NCBI GenBank assembly: GCA_029940125.1
Contig: JAOZRP010000172.1
Span: 1 to 5,838 of the forward strand
DNA length: 5,838 bases
Source: a bacterium
GTDB lineage: Bacteria; Desulfobacterota; Anaeroferrophillalia; Anaeroferrophillales; Anaeroferrophillaceae
Direction: 5' to 3'
Part shown: one piece after another, positions 1 to 5,345 of the stretch
How positions within the stretch are numbered: the first letter of the stretch is position 1
Layout: every line of letters begins with the position of its first letter
Program-made: the position numbers and the translations under genes
The notes under the pieces: generated by a model
What the model saw: only the letters and a program-made list of their open reading frames with translations
Database searches by the model: none
Told to the model about the DNA's origin: nothing

Positions 1-72
1 AACGAATCACACGATGTGCCGCGAGAATGAGCGAGAGCCATGCCGGAACATCCTAATACCTTGATTTGGGTT

Positions 73-89
73 GCGGGCGCCAAGCCCGC
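73..89. other. GC-rich hairpin in the spacer before gyrA
   Basis: GCGGGC (73-78) and GCCCGC (84-89) form a perfect 6-bp stem around a 5-nt loop. No T-run follows, so it is not a standard intrinsic terminator in either direction. It could be a remnant of an upstream gene's 3' end or part of a repeat. No reading frame in positions 1-72 resembles the end of a recognisable gene, including gyrB. Confidence 0.4.
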
Positions 90-93
90 CTTG

Positions 94-114
94 GCTGTTA
101 GCAGACAGCTGAAA
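94..114. repeat. Degenerate 7-bp tandem repeat
   Basis: Three consecutive heptads can be read here: GCTGTTA (94-100), GCAGACA (101-107) and GCTGAAA (108-114). They share the pattern GCnGnnA. They resemble the clearer GCTAAnn heptads at 4434-4454. Short heptameric tandem repeats are known in intergenic DNA of several bacteria, but this copy is short and imperfect and might be chance. Confidence 0.35.
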
Positions 115-118
115 TCAG

Positions 119-169
119 CCCCTGCAAAAATGATGCAGGAACCTTGCATGATAGTACAGGGTTTTTGCA
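119..169. promoter_or_regulatory. Structured gyrA upstream region with helically spaced TGCA
   Basis: TGCA occurs at 123, 134, 145 and 166, with TACA at 155, giving steps of 11, 11, 10 and 11 bp, close to one DNA helical turn. The region can fold in two ways. One is an outer stem TGCAAAAA (123-130) with TTTTTGCA (162-169) enclosing an inner hairpin, ATGCAGG (133-139) with CTTGCAT (143-149), which has one G-T wobble. The other is CCTGCA (121-126) with TGCAGG (134-139). It ends 49 bp before the gyrA start. I find no convincing -35/-10 pair here, so a regulatory role is inferred from position and symmetry only. Confidence 0.35.
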
Positions 170-204
170 CTTTTCAGGAGTTTTTCATTGCCGGTTGCGG
201 CAGT

Positions 205-209
205 AAGGA
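205..209 (+). promoter_or_regulatory. gyrA ribosome binding site
   Basis: AAGGA lies 9 nt before the ATG at 219. This favours that ATG over the in-frame TTG at 210, which the site would abut with no spacing, and over the ATG at 228. Confidence 0.7.
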
Positions 210-218
210 TTGATACCT

Positions 219-2786
219 ATGGATCAAATGGAATTTTTCAGGGAAGTGCCGGTTCCCATCAACATCGAGGACGAAATGAAGAAGTCGTACCTCGATTATG
301 CCATGAGCGTGATCATCGGCCGGGCGCTTCCCGATGTCCGGGACGGGCTGAAGCCCGTCCATCGTCGGGTGTTGTTTGCCATGCACGACCTGGGCAACGC
401 CTGGAATAAGTCCTATAAAAAGTCGGCCCGCATCGTTGGTGACGTCATTGGTAAATACCATCCCCACGGGGACACGGCCGTTTATGACACCATCGTCCGC
501 ATGGCCCAGGATTTCTCCCTGCGCTATCCCCTGGTTGACGGCCAGGGCAATTTCGGTTCGGTTGACGGCGACTCCCCGGCTGCCATGCGTTATACCGAGG
601 TGAGAATGGCTCGGCTGGCTTCGGAGATGCTGGCCGACATCGACAAGGACACGGTGGACTTTATCCCGAACTACGACGAATCGCTGGCCGAGCCGGTGGT
701 TCTGCCGGCCCGTTTTCCCAACCTGATGGTCAACGGCTCTTCCGGGATCGCTGTCGGTATGGCCACCAATATTCCCCCGCACAACCTTTCCGAGGTGGTT
801 GATGGGCTGGTGGCCTTTATCGGCAACCCGGAGATGAGCATCGAAGAGCTGATGACCTACATCCCCGGGCCGGATTTTCCCACCGGCGGGACCATCAACG
901 GCCGCGAGGGGATTATCTCCGCCTATAAAACCGGGCGGGGCATCATTCGCCTGCGGGCCCGGGCCCATGTGGAAACCCAGAAAAAAAACAACCGGGAAAG
1001 CATTATCGTAACCGAGATTCCCTACCAGGTGAACAAGGCCCGGCTGCTGGAAAAGGTGGCGGAGCTGGTGCGGCAGAAAAAGCTGGAGGGTATCAGCGAC
1101 ATCAGGGATGAATCGGACCGCCAGGGAATGCGGATCGTTTTTGAACTGAAGCGCGACGCCCAGTATCAGGTGGTGTTGAACCAGCTGTACAAGCACACCC
1201 AGATGCAGACCTCTTTTGGGATTATTCTGCTGGCCATTGTCAACCGCCAGCCGGTGACCTTGACCCTGAAAACCATGCTGGCCCATTTTGTCAGCCACCG
1301 GCAGGAGGTCATCCGCCGCCGGACCAAGTTCGAGCTGGACAAGGCCAAGGACCGGCTGCACATCCTGGCCGGGCTGAAGATTGCCCTGGAGCATTTGGAC
1401 GAGATTATTGCCTTGATCCGCCGCTCCAAGGCACCGGCCCAGGCCCGGGAGGAGTTGATGCAGCAGTTCCAGTTCTCCGCCCGCCAGGCCCAGGCCATTT
1501 TGGATATGAAGCTGCAGCGCCTGACCGGTCTGGAGCGTCAGAAGATCATCGACGAATACAACTCGACCATGGAGCTGATTGCCCGGCTGGAAGCGATCCT
1601 GGCCAGCGACGCCCTGGTTCGCTCGCTGATTATCGAGGAGCTCCAGGAAATCAAGAAGTCTTACGGCGACGAACGGCGCAGCGACATTATTGATCAAAGC
1701 ACCGACCTGCAGCTGGAAGACCTGATCATCGAAGAGGACATGGTGGTGACCATTTCGCGCCTGGGCTATGTGAAGCGGACCCCCATTTCCACCTACAGAA
1801 GCTACCACCGGGGTGCCGGCGGCCGGATGGGCATGGAAACCAAGGAGGGGGATTTTGTCAGCCAGATGTTCGTGGCTTCCACCCATGACTACATGCTCTT
1901 TTTTACCAACCGCGGCCGGGCTTTCAGCTTAAAAACTTTTGAAATTCCCGCCAGCGGCCCGACGGCCCGCGGCAAGGCCCTGGTCAACCTGTTGAAGCTG
2001 GAAAAGGATGAGCTGGTAACCACCGTGCTCTCGGCCCACCAGTTCCAGGAAGACTGCTACGTGATGATGGCCACCCGGGACGGCTACGTGAAAAAGCTGG
2101 AAATGGGCGCCCTGGAAAATATCCGCAGCAACGGCATTCGCTGCGTCACCCTCGGCGATGACGACCAGCTGATTGCGGTGAAGGTCTGTCGGGACGGCGA
2201 CGAAATCTTTTTGAGCACCAACCACGGCCAGGCCATCCGTTTTCCCGCCGCCCAGGTGCGCGCCATGGGGCGCCAGGCCCGGGGGGTGATCGGCTGCCGG
2301 ATGAATGCCGGCGACTTCGTCGTCTCGATGGAGGTTTTTGGTTCTGACGGGGGAACGGTGTTGACGGTAACCGAAAACGGCTTCGGCAAGCGGACCAGCA
2401 TTGAAGACTACCCCCTGCGTTCGCGGGGCGGCAAGGGCGTCATCACCATTAAAACCACGCCCCGCAACGGCAAGGTAGTGGGGGTGCTGAAGGTTACCGA
2501 TGCCGACCAGATTATGATGATTACCGACGCCGGGAAAATCACCCGGACCCGGGTGGCGGAAATCTCGGTCATTGGCCGCAATACCCAGGGCGTGACCCTG
2601 TTCAGGATCGATCCGGAGCAAGAAAAGCTGGTGGCCCTGGCCACCGTGGCCGACGCCGGGCTTTCCGGTGCTGATCCGCAGGAGAAGACGGCAGAAAAAA
2701 CCGGTGGTGAGCCTGTCGAAGCGCCGCTGATTTCCGCCCTGGATGAGAATCAGGACGATGCGGGAGCCGACCGTGACGGGAAATGA
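219..2786 (+). CDS. gyrA: DNA gyrase subunit A
   Basis: GyrA is the breakage-reunion subunit of the cytoplasmic GyrA2GyrB2 type IIA topoisomerase, which introduces negative supercoils using ATP. From the ATG at 219 it has 855 residues, close to the 875 of E. coli. The N-terminal cleavage domain carries the helix stretch HPHGDTAVYDTIVRMAQ (81-97) and AAMRYTE, with the active-site Tyr125 (E. coli Tyr122). Thr86 and Asp90 correspond to E. coli Ser83 and Asp87 of the quinolone-contact region. The DNA-wrapping beta-pinwheel starts near residue 500. IMMITDAG and SVIGRNTQGV in its last part are typical of GyrA rather than ParC. The blade-1 GyrA-box position (529-535) is degenerate (YHRGAGG), while a later blade has RSRGGKG (734-740). 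The last 41 or so residues form a low-complexity acidic tail. The gene heads a close-packed three-gene group. Identification is secure; the start rests on AAGGA placed 9 nt upstream. Confidence 0.98.
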   Translation: MDQMEFFREVPVPINIEDEMKKSYLDYAMSVIIGRALPDVRDGLKPVHRRVLFAMHDLGNAWNKSYKKSARIVGDVIGKYHPHGDTAVYDTIVRMAQDFSLRYPLVDGQGNFGSVDGDSPAAMRYTEVRMARLASEMLADIDKDTVDFIPNYDESLAEPVVLPARFPNLMVNGSSGIAVGMATNIPPHNLSEVVDGLVAFIGNPEMSIEELMTYIPGPDFPTGGTINGREGIISAYKTGRGIIRLRARAHVETQKKNNRESIIVTEIPYQVNKARLLEKVAELVRQKKLEGISDIRDESDRQGMRIVFELKRDAQYQVVLNQLYKHTQMQTSFGIILLAIVNRQPVTLTLKTMLAHFVSHRQEVIRRRTKFELDKAKDRLHILAGLKIALEHLDEIIALIRRSKAPAQAREELMQQFQFSARQAQAILDMKLQRLTGLERQKIIDEYNSTMELIARLEAILASDALVRSLIIEELQEIKKSYGDERRSDIIDQSTDLQLEDLIIEEDMVVTISRLGYVKRTPISTYRSYHRGAGGRMGMETKEGDFVSQMFVASTHDYMLFFTNRGRAFSLKTFEIPASGPTARGKALVNLLKLEKDELVTTVLSAHQFQEDCYVMMATRDGYVKKLEMGALENIRSNGIRCVTLGDDDQLIAVKVCRDGDEIFLSTNHGQAIRFPAAQVRAMGRQARGVIGCRMNAGDFVVSMEVFGSDGGTVLTVTENGFGKRTSIEDYPLRSRGGKGVITIKTTPRNGKVVGVLKVTDADQIMMITDAGKITRTRVAEISVIGRNTQGVTLFRIDPEQEKLVALATVADAGLSGADPQEKTAEKTGGEPVEAPLISALDENQDDAGADRDGK
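2762..2766 (+). promoter_or_regulatory. Candidate ribosome binding site for the methyltransferase gene
   Basis: GGGAG lies 6 nt before the GTG at 2773, inside the end of gyrA. It is better placed than anything before the in-frame ATG at 2743 (no purine-rich site) or the ATG at 2758 (AGGA only 2 nt away), and so supports a GTG start. Confidence 0.45.
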
Positions 2787-3495
2787 GTCTGGGGATCGAC
2801 AGAAGTCCCGGGCGGTGCAGGAGATGTTTACCGCCATCGCGCCCCGCTACGATTTTTTGAATCGCCTGCTGAGTCTGGGAATTGACCGACAGTGGCGAAA
2901 TTTTGTCGGCCGCCGGCTGGCCGATCTGAATCGTCCCCTGGTGCTTGACGTTGCCTGCGGTACGGCCGACCTGGGCCTGGCCATCCGGCAGCAGAACCCC
3001 GGGGCGAAGATCGTCGGGCTTGATTTCAGCCTGCAGATGCTGATTCTGGCCGGGGAAAAGATCCGTCGGCTGCCTGAAGCTGAGGCCTTTGAACTGCTGG
3101 CCGGTTCCGCCGAGGACCTGCCTTTCACCCGCCGGAAATTCGATGCCCTGACCATCGCCTTTGGCATCCGCAATGTCATTGACCGTCCCCGGGCCCTGCG
3201 GGAGTTTTACCGGGTGCTGAAGCCGGGGGGACGGCTGGTGATCCTGGAATTTTCAATGCCGGACCAGCCCCTGCTGCGATCCCTGTACCGGCTGTATTTT
3301 CTGCGCGTTCTGCCCTTTATCGGCGGGTTGTTCGCCCGTCGCAGTGCCTATCAGTATCTTCCTGAATCAGTGGTGCGGTTTCCGGAGCGGGAGGAATTTG
3401 TCCGGATGGTTCAGGATGCCGGGTTTGGCCGGCTTCGCTATCATTCCCTGACCGGCGGCATCGTCACCGTCTATCTGGGTGAAAAAAATTCCTGA
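2773..3495 (+). CDS. menG: Demethylmenaquinone C-methyltransferase (UbiE/MenG family)
   Basis: Class I SAM-dependent methyltransferase that adds the ring methyl group to demethylmenaquinone, the final step to menaquinone; in organisms that also make ubiquinone the same family (UbiE) acts on that quinone. With the GTG start it has 240 residues, between B. subtilis MenG (233) and E. coli UbiE (251). Family signatures in order: VQEMFTAIAPRYDFLN (15-30), the SAM-binding loop LDVACGTADL (58-67), the acidic residue Asp84 in GLDFS for the SAM ribose, AEDLPF (113-118), FGIRNV (130-135), then YRVLKPGGRLVILEFS and a C-terminal FGRLRYHSLTGGIVTVYLG. It overlaps gyrA by 14 nt, suggesting translational coupling. 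The true start could be ATG 2743 or ATG 2758, which add 10 or 5 residues of poorly conserved N-terminus. Menaquinone as substrate is inferred from the likely anaerobic host; ubiE is the alternative symbol. Confidence 0.93.
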   Translation: MTGNESGDRQKSRAVQEMFTAIAPRYDFLNRLLSLGIDRQWRNFVGRRLADLNRPLVLDVACGTADLGLAIRQQNPGAKIVGLDFSLQMLILAGEKIRRLPEAEAFELLAGSAEDLPFTRRKFDALTIAFGIRNVIDRPRALREFYRVLKPGGRLVILEFSMPDQPLLRSLYRLYFLRVLPFIGGLFARRSAYQYLPESVVRFPEREEFVRMVQDAGFGRLRYHSLTGGIVTVYLGEKNS

Positions 3496-3518
3496 CCGCT
3501 GGGGAGAAAGACTGAACG

Positions 3519-4298
3519 ATGGAATATGAAGATATCCTGTACCAGGTGGAATCTCCGCTGGCGACCATCACCCTCAACCGGCCGGAAATCAAGAATGCCT
3601 TTACCCTGCCGATGTTGGCAAGCGTGGAACGGGCTCTGCGCCGGGCCGTAGCCGACGACCGGGTGAAAGTTATTGCCATAACCGGGGCCGGAGGGTCGTT
3701 CTGCTCCGGCGGCAACGTCAAGGATATGGCTTCCGGGCAGCTGCAGTCCTGGGAAATGAAGCGCTACCTTTGGGAGCATGTGCAGCGGGTGCCGCTGCTG
3801 CTTGAGGATATTGACAAACCGGTGATTGCCGCCATTGACGGGGTGGCTTACGGCGGCGGTTTTGACCTGGCCCTGGCCTGCGACTTTCGCTTTGCCGCCG
3901 ACCGGGCGTCATTCTGCTCGACTTTTGTGCGCATTGGTCTGGCTCCCGGGGATGGAGGCGCTTATGTTCTGCCCCGGATGCTCGGGCGCAGCAAGGCCCT
4001 GGACATCCTGCTGACCGGACGGGTCATCAGGATGGATGAAGCCCGGGAACTGGGACTGGTGGACCGGGTGGTGGCACCGGAGCGCCTGCTGGCCGAAGTT
4101 CAGAGCTATGCCGGTGAGATGGCCCAATGGCCCCTGCCGGCCATCAGGGCCATTAAACGGGCGGTGAACCAGGGGGAGAAAAGCGATTTGCGCAGCCACA
4201 TGGATTACGTTTCTTCCCAGCTGGCCCTGCTGTCCGAAACGCCGGAGCATCTGGAGGCGGTGAACCGGCTGGTGGCCGGCCAAAGGGAAAAGAAGTAA
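3519..4298 (+). CDS. Enoyl-CoA hydratase/isomerase (crotonase) superfamily protein, atypical active site
   Basis: A 259-residue crotonase-fold protein, the usual length for single-domain members, which act on acyl-CoA thioesters through an enolate-type intermediate. Seen: N-terminal strand ATITLNRPEIKNAF (15-28), oxyanion-hole segment FCSGGNVKDM (61-70), second oxyanion segment DGVAYGGGFDLALACD (107-122), and IGLAPGDGGAYVLPRMLG (139-156) followed by the family's LTGR and A-x-E-LGLVD motifs. Aligned by eye to rat enoyl-CoA hydratase, catalytic Glu144 is Asp116 here and Glu164 is Phe136, so a standard hydratase mechanism is doubtful. Asp145 in PGDGG lies next to the position of the catalytic Asp of PaaG-type isomerases (PDxGG). 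It is not MenB-like: the MenB GSFDGG motif is absent. It lies 23 nt after the methyltransferase gene, with GGGGAG (3501-3506) as a rather distant ribosome binding site, probably in the gyrA operon. Superfamily is certain; the substrate and reaction are unknown. Confidence 0.9.
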   Translation: MEYEDILYQVESPLATITLNRPEIKNAFTLPMLASVERALRRAVADDRVKVIAITGAGGSFCSGGNVKDMASGQLQSWEMKRYLWEHVQRVPLLLEDIDKPVIAAIDGVAYGGGFDLALACDFRFAADRASFCSTFVRIGLAPGDGGAYVLPRMLGRSKALDILLTGRVIRMDEARELGLVDRVVAPERLLAEVQSYAGEMAQWPLPAIRAIKRAVNQGEKSDLRSHMDYVSSQLALLSETPEHLEAVNRLVAGQREKK

Positions 4299-4339
4299 AC
4301 GCTTTTATTTTAGTGGTTATTTGTTGGCAGTCAGCGCTT

Positions 4340-4359
4340 GGCTTTGAAAAATCAAGGCT
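4340..4359 (+). terminator. Possible weak terminator after the crotonase gene
   Basis: GCTTTGA (4341-4347) pairs with TCAAGGC (4352-4358) around an AAAA loop, with one G-T pair inside and one more outside (4340-4359). The following bases, TTACATTT, are only partly T-rich, and the stem is AT-rich. It lies about 40 bp after the stop codon at 4298, where the operon could end. It might equally be a chance hairpin. Confidence 0.3.
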
Positions 4360-4378
4360 TTACATTTATGAGAACCAA

Positions 4379-4391
4379 CACCCGAAGGGTG
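4379..4391. other. Short GC hairpin CACCC-GAA-GGGTG
   Basis: A perfect 5-bp GC-rich stem with a GAA loop stands out in an AT-rich spacer. No T-run follows. Its role is unknown; it may belong to the leader of elbB or to a degenerate repeat unit. Confidence 0.35.
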
Positions 4392-4405
4392 AAAGCTTGT
4401 AATGG

Positions 4406-4426
4406 TTAATGTTATGTAATCATTAA
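4406..4426. promoter_or_regulatory. Inverted repeat TTAATG-N9-CATTAA upstream of elbB
   Basis: A perfect 6-bp dyad with a 9-bp gap, centred about 60 bp before the elbB start codon. The spacing resembles many operators for dimeric regulators. Within it, TGTAAT (4415-4420) resembles a -10 box, but no acceptable -35 box lies at the right distance. Regulation of elbB from here is only a possibility. Confidence 0.25.
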
Positions 4427-4454
4427 ACTAATAGCTAACTGCTAAAAGCTAATA
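4427..4454. repeat. Four tandem 7-bp repeats (RCTAAnn)
   Basis: The heptads ACTAATA, GCTAACT, GCTAAAA and GCTAATA follow one another without a gap, keeping CTAA in every unit; the next seven bases, ACTTGAT, may be a decayed fifth copy. The array ends about 10 nt before the elbB ribosome binding site. It resembles the poorer GCnGnnA heptads at 94-114. Its function is unknown. Short heptamer arrays in other bacteria often vary in copy number. Confidence 0.6.
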
Positions 4455-4476
4455 ACTTGATTTAGGGGAGGATGTC

Positions 4477-5133
4477 ATGGCAACGATTGGAGTTTTGCTT
4501 TCCGGCTGCGGAGTGTATGACGGCAGTGAAATTCATGAAGCGGTATTGACCATGCTGGCTCTGGATCGGGCCGGGGCGGATGTTCAGTGCCTGGCTCCGG
4601 ACATGGAGCAGCGGGATGTGGTCAACCACCTGACCGGTGAGCCGCAGGGGGAATCGAGGAATGTCCTGGTTGAATCGGCCCGCATTGCCCGGGGGAACAT
4701 CAAAAATATCAGGGAAGTCAGCGCCGCTGATCTTGACGGGCTGATTATTCCCGGCGGTTTCGGGGCGGCCAAGAATCTCAGTGACTTTGCCCTCCGGGGG
4801 GCTGAAGCCCAGGTGCAGCCCGAGGTGAAGCGTCTGCTGGAGGAAATGGTTGACGCGGGCAAGCCGGTGGGGGCGATCTGCATTGCTCCGGCGACCCTGA
4901 CCAGGGCGCTTGCCGACCGGCATCCAGAGGTAACCATCGGCACCGACCTGCCCACCGCGGCGGCCATTAAGACCATGGGCGGGGTGCATGTTGATCATGC
5001 CGTGGATGAAATCCATGTTGACTCCCGGTTGAAAATTGTTACCACCCCCGCCTACATGCTGGGACCGGGGATCAAAGATGTGGCTGTTGGCATTGAGAAG
5101 CTGGTGGCGGCCGTTCTTGAGCTGGTAGGATGA
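4477..5133 (+). CDS. elbB: ElbB-type DJ-1/PfpI superfamily protein (isoprenoid biosynthesis-associated glyoxalase-like)
   Basis: A 218-residue cytoplasmic protein matching E. coli ElbB (217 residues) along its whole length: IGVLLSGCGVYDGSEIHEAVLT (4-25, as LSGCGVYDGSEIHEAV), INHLTGE-like VNHLTGE (49-55), RNVLVESARIARG (61-73), LIIPGGFGAAKNLSDFA (89-105), the nucleophile-elbow Cys135 in GAICIAPA, and VTTPAYML near the C-terminus. The family belongs to the class I glutamine amidotransferase-like/DJ-1 fold. E. coli ElbB has been linked to early isoprenoid synthesis and shows weak glyoxalase activity, but the physiological role is unsettled. GGGGAGGA (4465-4472) ends 4 nt before the ATG. The gene has spacers of 178 and 212 bp on either side, so it is probably a separate transcription unit. 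No defect is seen. Confidence 0.95.
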   Translation: MATIGVLLSGCGVYDGSEIHEAVLTMLALDRAGADVQCLAPDMEQRDVVNHLTGEPQGESRNVLVESARIARGNIKNIREVSAADLDGLIIPGGFGAAKNLSDFALRGAEAQVQPEVKRLLEEMVDAGKPVGAICIAPATLTRALADRHPEVTIGTDLPTAAAIKTMGGVHVDHAVDEIHVDSRLKIVTTPAYMLGPGIKDVAVGIEKLVAAVLELVG

Positions 5134-5215
5134 TCAGGAAAATTTTTTCTTTCACGGGGTAAACTTTTCTTTTTATCTTTTCGTCTGAAGAAAGGCAAGG
5201 TAGTTGGGAAGTTGA

Positions 5216-5241
5216 TAACCATCTTTTCCTTATGGTGGTTA
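5216..5241. other. Hairpin upstream of the cytochrome promoter
   Basis: TAACCATC (5216-5223) pairs with GGTGGTTA (5234-5241), 8 bp with one T-G wobble and a 10-nt loop. A run of five T (5249-5253) starts 7 nt after the stem, too far for a good intrinsic terminator. It could weakly terminate elbB transcription or be an operator ending 23 bp before the -35 box of the next gene. The rest of the 5134-5264 spacer shows no gene. Confidence 0.3.
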
Positions 5242-5264
5242 CGATAAATTTTTCACTATTCCGC

Positions 5265-5293
5265 TTGACAAAAAAATGGTTTTTTATTATATG
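5265..5293 (+). promoter_or_regulatory. Sigma-70-type promoter for the cytochrome c3 gene
   Basis: A perfect TTGACA (5265-5270) is followed by a T/A-rich stretch. The -10 box may be TATATG (5288-5293, 17-bp spacing), TTATAT (5287-5292, 16-bp) or the better-matching TATTAT (5285-5290), whose 14-bp spacing is short. Transcription would start near 5300, giving a leader of about 45 nt. No other site in the window matches the housekeeping consensus as well. Confidence 0.7.
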
Positions 5294-5297
5294 AGGC

Positions 5298-5317
5298 TGC
5301 AGGTTTTAATGCAGGTT
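5298..5317. repeat. Direct repeat TGCAGGTT, 12-bp period
   Basis: Two exact copies of TGCAGGTT (5298-5305 and 5310-5317) lie just after the -10 box, at or near the expected transcription start. They could be half-sites for a repressor or part of the mRNA leader. No regulator is encoded in the window. Confidence 0.35.
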
Positions 5318-5332
5318 ACATTAACTTGATTG

Positions 5333-5339
5333 AGGAGGT
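5333..5339 (+). promoter_or_regulatory. Consensus ribosome binding site of the cytochrome gene
   Basis: AGGAGGT is a full match to the anti-Shine-Dalgarno sequence, 6 nt before the ATG at 5346. With the near-consensus promoter it predicts high expression, as expected for an abundant periplasmic cytochrome. Confidence 0.85.
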
Positions 5340-5345
5340 GTACTG

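Noticed and set aside
1..72. 3' end of an upstream gene such as gyrB
   Set aside because: All three plus frames hit stops early and none resembles the GyrB C-terminus; minus-strand frames show no start or recognisable motif.
174..1886. Long open frame on the minus strand across gyrA (570 codons)
   Set aside because: It mirrors the GC-rich third positions of gyrA, has no ribosome binding site or recognisable domain, and lies opposite a certain gene.
219..2786. ParC (topoisomerase IV subunit A) instead of GyrA
   Set aside because: A full-length pinwheel domain with GyrA-type last-blade motifs and an acidic tail is present; ParC usually has a shorter, more degenerate C-terminal domain.
1929..2837. 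Second long minus-strand open frame across the gyrA 3' end
   Set aside because: Same reason: a shadow of gyrA codon bias, low-complexity translation, no family resemblance.
3519..4298. MenB (dihydroxynaphthoyl-CoA synthase), suggested by the neighbouring menaquinone methyltransferase
   Set aside because: The MenB signature around GSFDGG and its longer N-terminus are missing; the sequence has IGLAPGDGGAY instead.
4359..4364. TTTACA as a -35 box for elbB
   Set aside because: The bases 16-18 nt downstream are GC-rich (CCGAAG region) and give no -10 box.
4368..4409. Mini reading frame of 13 codons between the crotonase gene and elbB
   Set aside because: No ribosome binding site, no recognisable leader-peptide features such as a codon run, and it spans the CACCC hairpin by chance.
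5138..5149. GAAAA/TTTTTC after the elbB stop as a terminator
   Set aside because: The A/T-only pairing has no loop or GC stem and cannot act as an intrinsic terminator.
5243..5251. GATAAATTT also occurring at 5829-5837
   Set aside because: A 9-bp AT-rich direct repeat in two spacers is expected by chance, and no further similarity surrounds it.
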